In this document: positions 1 to 4,205 of the stretch, one piece after another
Layout: every line of letters begins with the position of its first letter
How positions within the stretch are numbered: the stretch's first letter is position 1
Source: an uncultured Clostridia bacterium
GTDB taxonomy: Bacteria > Bacillota > Clostridia > Oscillospirales > Oscillospiraceae
NCBI GenBank assembly: GCA_945867445.1
Contig: CAMBID010000064.1
Location: forward strand, 1 to 5,514
Direction of reading: 5' to 3'
DNA: 5,514 bases
Made by a program: the position numbers and the translations under genes
The notes under the pieces: generated by a model
What the model saw: only the letters and a program-made list of their open reading frames with translations
What the model was told of the DNA's origin: nothing
The model's database searches: none

Positions 1-1099
1 CATCCCCTCCGGTTATACCTATACCCTCAGCGAGACCAAGGCCCCTGAGGGCTACACCGCCACCGTCGAGACCTGGACCGTTACCGTGGCCTATGGCGAA
101 GTGATCATTTCCCAGGGCAATGATGTAGTCAGACTGGATGTGGTGGAGAACACCAAGACCCCCGTCACTCCTCCCGAGCCCACCTACACCCTTACCGTAA
201 AGTATCAGGATGAGGAGGGGAACCAGCTCAAGGCGGACGTTGTTACCGGCAACCTGGCGAAGGACAGCCCCTATACGGCTGATAATTCCGACATCGTAGT
301 CAACGGTACGGAGTATACCTATAAGGCGCTCGGTGAGAACTCTGCTCCTCTCACTGGTACCATCACGGGCGACACCACTGTGATTATCATCTACCAAGTG
401 AAGGAGATCATTCCTCCCGAGCCCGAGTATGTCACCGTCACTGTCAACTATGTTGAGCTGGACAATGCGGACAACGTTTTGCGCGAGGCTCAGAGCAAGC
501 AGTTCAAAATGGAGAATGGGGCCGCTGCCTACGATGTGACTGACCTGAAGTTCGACAGCCTGGATAAGGACGGCAAGACCTATAACTATAACAGCGCCAG
601 CGAGAACCTGACGGGTTATACTCAGGGAGATCTCAGCATCACCCTGTACTACACCGAGCAGAGCAGCGAGCCCATCGATCCCCCCGTGACTCCCACCTAC
701 AGCTACTACACCGTCACCGTCAACTACTATGACAAGGACAGCGGCGAGGTCATCCACGAGAAGTACAGCACCACGCAGCGGGAGTACACCAGCTACGACG
801 TGACCGCTCAGGACGCCATCGCCATCGAGGGCTACACCTATGCGGAGACCACCGGCGACGCCCTGAAGGGCACCCTCAACGGCAGCAAGACCATCAACGT
901 CTATTACACCAAGGCTTCCACCCCCGTGGAGCCTCCCGTGACCCCCGTGGAGCCTCCCGTGACCCCCGTGGATCCCAACCCCGTCACCCCGCCCGAGACC
1001 GGTGACGCCATGGGCTTCTGGATCGCGGCTGCCGCCGTCTCCGGCCTGGGCCTGGTTTGGCTTGCCCTCGGCAATCGGAAGCGCCGCGAGGAAGCCTGA
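1..1099 (+). CDS. C-terminal part of a sortase-anchored surface protein (SpaA-like + three MucBP-like repeats, PPETG signal); 5' end outside the window
   Basis: The frame is open from the left edge (first full codon at base 2), so the gene starts upstream; 365 residues are visible and a start at the in-frame GTG at 86 is unlikely. Visible residues 5-18 (YTYTLSETKAPEGY) are the signature of SpaA/Cna-B-type domains, whose Glu supports an internal Lys-Asn isopeptide bond. The VVEN at about 47-50 would be the closing strand with the Asn. Three MucBP-like repeats follow (nt 182-397, 428-652, 704-907), each running from a TVxY-type strand to a final IYQ or YYT and joined by PPEP/PPVTP linkers. Then come a Pro-rich stalk, PPETGD (nt 989-1006), a hydrophobic helix and the basic tail NRKRREEA: a full cell-wall sorting signal with P in place of the usual L. 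The product is probably a wall-linked adhesin, perhaps mucin- or glycan-binding; the ligand is unknown. The next gene encodes a sortase of matching class. Confidence 0.9.
   Translation, partial: IPSGYTYTLSETKAPEGYTATVETWTVTVAYGEVIISQGNDVVRLDVVENTKTPVTPPEPTYTLTVKYQDEEGNQLKADVVTGNLAKDSPYTADNSDIVVNGTEYTYKALGENSAPLTGTITGDTTVIIIYQVKEIIPPEPEYVTVTVNYVELDNADNVLREAQSKQFKMENGAAAYDVTDLKFDSLDKDGKTYNYNSASENLTGYTQGDLSITLYYTEQSSEPIDPPVTPTYSYYTVTVNYYDKDSGEVIHEKYSTTQREYTSYDVTAQDAIAIEGYTYAETTGDALKGTLNGSKTINVYYTKASTPVEPPVTPVEPPVTPVDPNPVTPPETGDAMGFWIAAAAVSGLGLVWLALGNRKRREEA
182..907 (+). repeat. Three degenerate MucBP-like protein repeats
   Basis: Three segments of about 68-75 residues share one pattern: TVKY/TVNY plus an acidic stretch at the start, a central Y-T/N-Y motif (EYTYKA, TYNYNS, GYTYAE), then L-x-G-x(3-6)-T/I and a final aromatic strand (IIIYQ, LYYTE, VYYTK). 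Pro-rich linkers separate them. They have diverged at DNA level, so this is old domain duplication rather than a recent tandem expansion. The assignment to the MucBP family is by pattern recognition only. Confidence 0.7.
920..972 (+). repeat. 21-bp tandem repeat coding the Pro-rich stalk
   Basis: Two identical 21-base units (921-941 and 942-962) plus a 10-base partial third copy encode PVEPPVT PVEPPVT PVDP. The unit is a multiple of three, so copy-number change keeps the frame. It forms the wall-spanning spacer just before the PPETG sorting signal, where length variation between strains is common. Confidence 0.85.
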
Positions 1100-1149
1100 T
1101 CCCAGACCCCATAGCGCCCTCGGATCTCCCAGGGAACCTTAGCGCCCCT

Positions 1150-1188
1150 CAAGGGCCCGCGCCAAGCGCGGGCCCTTGCTTTTCTTCC
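1150..1188 (+). terminator. Rho-independent terminator after the surface protein
   Basis: A perfect 13-bp GC-rich stem (1150-1162 with 1166-1178) closes a CAA loop and is followed by a T-rich run CTTTTCTT. It lies 50 bases behind the surface-protein stop. Its tail runs into the -35 region of the sortase promoter. Confidence 0.92.
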
Positions 1189-1204
1189 TGCCGGGCAGTA
1201 TAAT
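1176..1204 (+). promoter_or_regulatory. Likely sigma-A promoter of the sortase-birA unit
   Basis: A perfect TATAAT -10 box lies at 1199-1204. At a 17-base spacing the -35 position reads TTGCTT (1176-1181), matching only the TTG of the consensus. A transcription start near 1211 would give a leader of about 36 bases. The -35 element lies on the descending arm and tail of the preceding terminator. The -10 box is the stronger evidence. Confidence 0.7.
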
Positions 1205-1246
1205 ATCCCCATTCCACGGACCCGCTGCGGCGGGGGAGGAGGTCGT

Positions 1247-2182
1247 ATGAGGAAGAGAACCCAAAGGGTCCTGCTGGCCGCGCTGACGGTCGTTTTCCTG
1301 GTGAGCGGCGGCATGATGCTGCGGCAGCTGAGGGACTACGAGGCAGGGAAGGTGACCTATGAGCAGGCGGGAAGCATCGCGGGGCTGCCGGACTTCTCCC
1401 ACTGGTCCTGGCCGGAGGGCAGCGTCTCCGGCGGGTCCTCCGGGGAGGAGGCTGTGCCCTATGTGGACCCCTACGCCGACGCCCTGGCGGCCATGGATTT
1501 CGCCGCGCTGCGGGAGGTGAACCCCGACATCCTGGGCTGGATCCTGATCCCCAACACTCGGGTTTCCTACCCCTTCCTGCAGGGGACGGACAACGACTAC
1601 TATCTCCGCCGCACCTGGCGGAAGGGCTCCAGCGCCGTGGGAGCCATCTTTGTGGAGGCCGGGAATTCCGGGAATCTGACGGACTTCAACACCCTGATCT
1701 ACGGCCACAACATGAATAACGGATCCATGTTCGGAACCCTGAAAAAGTACAGGCAGCAGGACTATTTTCGCGCCCACCCCTATGTCTACCTGACCACCGA
1801 TGCTGGCTCCGCCCGGTACGAGGTCTTTGCAGCCTATGAGGTGGCCACCGATGGTGAGACCTATCGCCTGAGCTTTGCCGACGACAGCGCGAAGCAGGCG
1901 TTTTTGGACTACTGCCTGGAGCAGTCGGTAATCGACACCGGCGTTACGCCCCAGGTCTATGACCGGATCATTACCCTTTCCACCTGCACCGGCCGGGGCC
2001 ACGAGACCCGCTGGGTGGTGCAGGCGCGGCTTCCCGGTGAGGCTCCGGCGGCTGAGGATCCCGCCCCGGAACCCCCATCCGATCCCGCCGCCTCCGCGGA
2101 GCTCTCTGACGCCCCCGCAGACCTTGCCCCAGAGCCTGTGGATCCCGCCGCAGGCGGTCTGGACACGGAGGGGGAGCCCTGA
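1247..2182 (+). CDS. srtB: Class B sortase with Pro/Ala-rich C-terminal tail
   Basis: This is a transpeptidase that cuts a PxTG-type sorting signal and joins the surface protein to peptidoglycan; it acts on the outer face of the membrane. Of 311 residues, 1-7 are basic (MRKRTQR) and about 8-25 form a single membrane anchor, giving an N-in, catalytic-domain-out topology. A linker of about 50 residues follows. The sortase B core spans about 75-262: NPDILGWILIPNT, YPFLQGTDNDYYL, catalytic His154 in YGHNM, Cys247 in TLSTCT and Arg255 in TRWVV. The Cys-to-Arg spacing of 8 agrees with what I know of class B enzymes. Residues 263-311 form a Pro/Ala/Asp/Glu-rich tail not expected in a typical SrtB. 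The start is supported by a GGGGGAGGAGG ribosome site at 1232-1242. The gene sits directly behind a PPETG protein, its probable substrate. The class assignment is firm; the exact substrate range is inferred. Confidence 0.95.
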   Translation: MRKRTQRVLLAALTVVFLVSGGMMLRQLRDYEAGKVTYEQAGSIAGLPDFSHWSWPEGSVSGGSSGEEAVPYVDPYADALAAMDFAALREVNPDILGWILIPNTRVSYPFLQGTDNDYYLRRTWRKGSSAVGAIFVEAGNSGNLTDFNTLIYGHNMNNGSMFGTLKKYRQQDYFRAHPYVYLTTDAGSARYEVFAAYEVATDGETYRLSFADDSAKQAFLDYCLEQSVIDTGVTPQVYDRIITLSTCTGRGHETRWVVQARLPGEAPAAEDPAPEPPSDPAASAELSDAPADLAPEPVDPAAGGLDTEGEP

Positions 2183-2997
2183 TGCCCCCCCTGACGGAAG
2201 CGGCCCTGCACCGCGCACTGGGGGACACGGCGGTAGTGGGGCGGGACCTTCGCTGCCTGCCGGAGCTGGGGTCTACCAACGATCATTTGAAGGAACTGGC
2301 CCGGCAGGGCGCGCCGGAGGGCCTGGTGGTCCTGGCGGAGCGGCAGACCGCCGGGCGCGGACGCCTGGGCCGGAGCTTCCAGTCCCCGGCGGGGCTGGGG
2401 CTGTGGATGTCTATCCTGCTGCGGCCGGATTGCCCGCCGGAGCGGCTGCCCCGGGTGACGGCCCTGACCGCCGTCGCCTGCACGGGGGCCATCCGGAGCA
2501 TTTGCGGCGTGGAGGCGGGCATCAAGTGGCCCAACGACCTGGTCTGCCGGGGGCGGAAGCTCTGCGGCATCCTGACGGAACTGGAATCCGATGGGCAGGG
2601 CTTGGCGGTGGTCATCGGCATCGGGCTCAACGTCGCCCATCGGCGGGAGGACTTCCCGCCGGAACTGCGGGAAACGGCGACGTCCCTGGAGATGGTGACG
2701 GGCCGGGAGGTCCCACGGGAGGCCCTGGCCGCCGCCCTGCTGCGTTCCCTGGACAGGATGTACCGGGACTTGCTGGCGGATGATCTCGCGGCCTGGCTGG
2801 GGGCCTACCAGGCCGCCTGCGTGAATTTGGGGCGGGAGGTCCGCATCCTGCGGCCGGATGGTCGGGAGGATCGGGGCACGGCCCTGGGCGTGGACCGGGA
2901 CTTCGGCCTTGTCGTCCGGCGGGAGGACGGGACGGAGGAGGTTTTGCGCTCTGGAGAGATCTCCGTCCGGGGGCTTTCCGGCTACGCCGGGGAGTGA
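2182..2997 (+). CDS. birA: Biotin--[acetyl-CoA-carboxylase] ligase, monofunctional (no HTH domain)
   Basis: This cytoplasmic enzyme activates biotin with ATP to biotinyl-AMP and attaches it to a lysine of biotin carrier domains (acetyl-CoA carboxylase, biotin-dependent decarboxylases or pyruvate carboxylase). Of 271 residues, visible motifs in order are GSTN at 30-33, the biotinyl-AMP loop GRGRLGR at 58-64, KWPNDL at 115-120, KLCGILTE at 126-133 (Lys126 equivalent to the substrate-contacting Lys of E. coli BirA), and IGIGLNV at 145-151. A small C-terminal beta-barrel follows (about 219-265). Only about 25 residues precede the catalytic core, so the winged-helix repressor domain of E. coli or B. 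subtilis BirA is absent; this copy should not regulate biotin synthesis by binding DNA. Its ATG overlaps the sortase TGA by one base (TGATG), with a GGGGAG ribosome site inside the sortase gene, so translation is probably coupled. CGG arginine codons are frequent, suggesting modest expression. Confidence 0.96.
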   Translation: MPPLTEAALHRALGDTAVVGRDLRCLPELGSTNDHLKELARQGAPEGLVVLAERQTAGRGRLGRSFQSPAGLGLWMSILLRPDCPPERLPRVTALTAVACTGAIRSICGVEAGIKWPNDLVCRGRKLCGILTELESDGQGLAVVIGIGLNVAHRREDFPPELRETATSLEMVTGREVPREALAAALLRSLDRMYRDLLADDLAAWLGAYQAACVNLGREVRILRPDGREDRGTALGVDRDFGLVVRREDGTEEVLRSGEISVRGLSGYAGE

Positions 2998-3195
2998 TGG
3001 GGCACGAAACGGACAACGGAGGAGGGGCGCCGGAGGGCGACCCTCCCCTAAAACCATGGGGGTTTTCCGGGGGAGCGCCGGGGCGCAGGAGATTCCGGCC
3101 GGCAGCGGCCGCGGGAAGGCGGAAATGGGTTCCGGAAGGGGGCTGAAGGAGGGCTTCCTCCGGGACAAAGTCCGGAGAGTGCGTCTAATTTTAAA

Positions 3196-3339
3196 CAAAA
3201 ACTCTCCCAAACATTTATCAAGTATATTTGTGAATTATCAAACGATATCCACAAAAAGTGACAGCAAAGCGTAAAAAAACACAAATACGCCATCTTAGAT
3301 TTGTTGATAAAAACTGTGCAGTTAAGGGGAGAGTTTTTG
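3196..3339. repeat. Nested imperfect inverted repeat upstream of the lyase promoter
   Basis: The outer arms CAAAAACTCTCCC (3196-3208) and its exact reverse complement (3327-3339) form a 13-bp perfect inverted repeat. Inside, TTTATCAA (3214-3221) is mirrored at 3304-3311, and TATTTGTG (3225-3232) is mirrored at 3280-3287. All three pairs are collinear, so the 144-base stretch is one long interrupted palindrome. It ends about 44 bases before the -35 box. It could be a small non-autonomous element, a binding region for a regulator, or a cruciform-prone site. I saw no target duplication at its edges. Confidence 0.75.
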
Positions 3340-3350
3340 GGGCATTCGGC

Positions 3351-3411
3351 AGAAAAATTTCAAAAAAAATGGGTTTAACAGGTTGACTTTCCATCCGCTG
3401 TATGGAATAAT
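3351..3411 (+). promoter_or_regulatory. Strong sigma-A promoter of the ammonia lyase, with UP-like A-tracts
   Basis: The -35 box TTGACT (3383-3388, 5/6) and -10 box AATAAT (3406-3411, 5/6) are 17 bases apart, and the -10 is preceded by TGG, an extended -10 motif. Transcription should start near 3418, giving a leader of about 74 bases. A-tracts at 3352-3357 and 3362-3369 resemble an UP element for the RNA polymerase alpha subunit. No operator can be named with confidence. Confidence 0.85.
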
Positions 3412-3476
3412 CTAAGCACAGGATGAAGAGGGGAACGGAATTCACCGGGAACCTCAAATTCACCTGAAAAATTTTT

Positions 3477-3482
3477 AGGAGG
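3477..3482 (+). promoter_or_regulatory. Consensus ribosome binding site of the ammonia lyase
   Basis: AGGAGG is a full complement to the 16S rRNA 3' end, 9 bases before the ATG at 3492. It fixes that start and, with the promoter, predicts high expression. Confidence 0.9.
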
Positions 3483-3491
3483 ATACTTACT

Positions 3492-3923
3492 ATGGTTGGC
3501 GAGAAAGTCGTTCTGAGAACCCGTATGTCTGCTGGCGATGCTCATTATGCTGGTGAGCTGGTCGAGGGCGCTCACATTGTGACCGCTTGGGGCGATGTCG
3601 GCACTGAGCTGGCTATCCGTCTGTTTGGTGATGAGTCCCTGTTCCTGGGCTATTCCGAGGTTCGTTACACTGCTCCCGTTTACTCCGGCGACTTCATGGA
3701 GTATTCCGGCTGGATCGAGAAGGTTGGCAACACCTCTCTGACCTGCCACTTCGAGGCTCACAAGGTCATCGAGCTGGCCCGCGGCGAGAAGGACGGCCTG
3801 GCTGATTCTGCCGCCAACGTCCTGCCCGAGCCCATCCTCTGCGCTTATGGCACCGGCACCCTGGTCGTCAAGAAGCCCTATCAGCGCGTTGAGTTCGCTG
3901 ATCCCAAGTTCCAGAATCATTGA
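3492..3923 (+). CDS. kal: Beta-amino-acyl-CoA ammonia lyase (beta-alanyl-CoA / 3-aminobutyryl-CoA ammonia-lyase family)
   Basis: This enzyme family reversibly removes ammonia from a 3-aminoacyl-CoA to give the 2-enoyl-CoA (beta-alanyl-CoA to acryloyl-CoA, or 3-aminobutyryl-CoA to crotonyl-CoA). It is cytoplasmic and belongs to amino-acid fermentation. The 143 residues match the usual length of about 145. Segments recognised from memory as shared with the Clostridium propionicum Acl proteins are MVGEKVV at the start, SAGDAHYAGELVEGA (13-27), WGDVGTEL (33-40), LFLGY (50-54), TAPVYSGDFMEY (60-71) and GWIEKVGN (73-80). The single small domain is a hotdog fold acting as an oligomer. Codons favour GCT, GTT, CGT/CGC and GAG, as in highly expressed genes and unlike birA. 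It has its own promoter and terminator, so it is monocistronic. The symbol kal is used for lysine-fermentation members; acl would be equally apt if the substrate is beta-alanyl-CoA. The family is firm; the substrate is unresolved. Confidence 0.9.
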   Translation: MVGEKVVLRTRMSAGDAHYAGELVEGAHIVTAWGDVGTELAIRLFGDESLFLGYSEVRYTAPVYSGDFMEYSGWIEKVGNTSLTCHFEAHKVIELARGEKDGLADSAANVLPEPILCAYGTGTLVVKKPYQRVEFADPKFQNH

Positions 3924-3942
3924 TCCTTTGATCGCATCATCC

Positions 3943-3959
3943 TTGCTTCCCGTAAGCAA
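3943..3959 (+). other. Small hairpin between the lyase stop and its terminator
   Basis: TTGCTT and AAGCAA form a 6-bp stem with a CCCGT loop, 19 bases after the lyase stop. It is too weak and lacks the T-run to be a terminator. It may simply structure the 3' UTR of an abundant mRNA. Confidence 0.4.
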
Positions 3960-3971
3960 TAGATGAACAGG

Positions 3972-4012
3972 AAAGCTGCTCGATTGTCTTGGGATGATCG
4001 AGCAGCTTTTTT
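3972..4012 (+). terminator. Strong rho-independent terminator of the ammonia lyase
   Basis: AAAGCTGCTCGAT (3972-3984) pairs perfectly with 3997-4009 across a 12-base loop that can extend the stem by wobble pairs. A run of six T (4007-4012) follows. It should end most lyase transcripts before the CoA-transferase gene. Confidence 0.93.
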
Positions 4013-4182
4013 CTGAAAAGCCTCTCCCCCGTGCGATTTGCGGTCCTTCCCGGAAGTGGGCCGCGGAAACACGACGTTTCTCCCTCCCCGTCATGCCGGG
4101 CCTGCCGATCCGGCCATGGGATCACGCAGGCTGCGGGCCAGGGTACCTCCATGGCATCCATCCAAAGACAGATTCTGAAAAG
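4011..4182. repeat. GC-rich block bounded by a 10-bp direct repeat
   Basis: TTCTGAAAAG occurs at 4011-4020 and again at 4173-4182. Between them lie 152 bases, largely GC-rich, with no supported gene and only a short GATCC/GGATC inverted repeat near 4108-4124. The layout resembles a small insertion with a target duplication. A chance repeat is quite possible, as the motif is short and A-rich. Confidence 0.4.
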
Positions 4183-4190
4183 AGACACAG

Positions 4191-4199
4191 AAAGGTGAG
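4191..4199 (+). promoter_or_regulatory. Ribosome binding site of the CoA-transferase
   Basis: AAAGGTGAG, close to the AAAGGAGG ideal, ends 6 bases before the ATG at 4206. It supports that start over later in-frame ATGs. No convincing -35/-10 pair is visible between 4013 and 4190. Confidence 0.75.
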
Positions 4200-4205
4200 C
4201 GATTT

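Larger units (their letters stand above)
2998..3491. other. 494-base gene-free stretch with an abrupt GC-to-AT change
   Basis: No supportable gene lies here. Bases 3061-3180 are 84/120 G+C by hand count, whereas 3181-3320 are 43/140. The GC-rich part holds two small hairpins (3032-3046, GGAGGG stem with CGA loop; 3158-3177, an 8-bp stem with one bulge and an AAA loop). Neither is followed directly by a T-run, so no convincing terminator closes birA. The AT-rich part holds a nested inverted repeat, A-tracts and the lyase promoter, listed separately. Confidence 0.8.

Noticed and set aside
1959..2783. A 274-codon + strand frame overlapping srtB and birA
   Set aside because: It is an out-of-frame reading of both genes, dominated by Pro, Gly, Ala and Arg, and lacks any recognisable domain.
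3032..3046. GGAGGG-CGA-CCCTCC hairpin as a birA terminator
   Set aside because: The stem is only 6 bp and is followed by CCTAAAACC rather than a T-run, so intrinsic termination is not supported.
2997..3146. A 49-codon frame whose ATG overlaps the birA stop (TGATG)
   Set aside because: The overlap looks like translational coupling, but the product is Gly/Pro/Arg-rich and featureless, as expected from 70% GC DNA. No ribosome site specific to it or conservation evidence is available.
1139..3210. Long minus-strand open frames (1139-2218 and 1957-3210) opposite srtB and birA
   Set aside because: High GC removes stop codons from the opposite strand. The translations are Pro/Gly/Arg-rich with no motif, while the + strand holds two complete recognisable enzymes.
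2858..3274. A + strand frame running from inside birA into the intergenic region
   Set aside because: It starts out of frame within birA and crosses the composition boundary into AT-rich promoter-like DNA, with no domain. It is a chance open frame.
3245..3310. A replication origin based on DnaA-box-like sites
   Set aside because: There are only two imperfect sites and no dnaA, dnaN or plasmid replication gene nearby. AT-rich DNA produces such matches readily.
3418..3491. A riboswitch in the lyase leader
   Set aside because: The leader is only about 74 bases and shows no conserved riboswitch core or stable alternative stems that I can recognise.
3492..3923. Reading the hotdog protein as a thioesterase or MaoC-type hydratase
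   Set aside because: The N-terminal MVGxKVV, WGDVGTEL and TAPVYSGDFMEYxGWIEKVGN pattern matches the ammonia-lyase subgroup closely, and its length fits that group better than MaoC hydratases.
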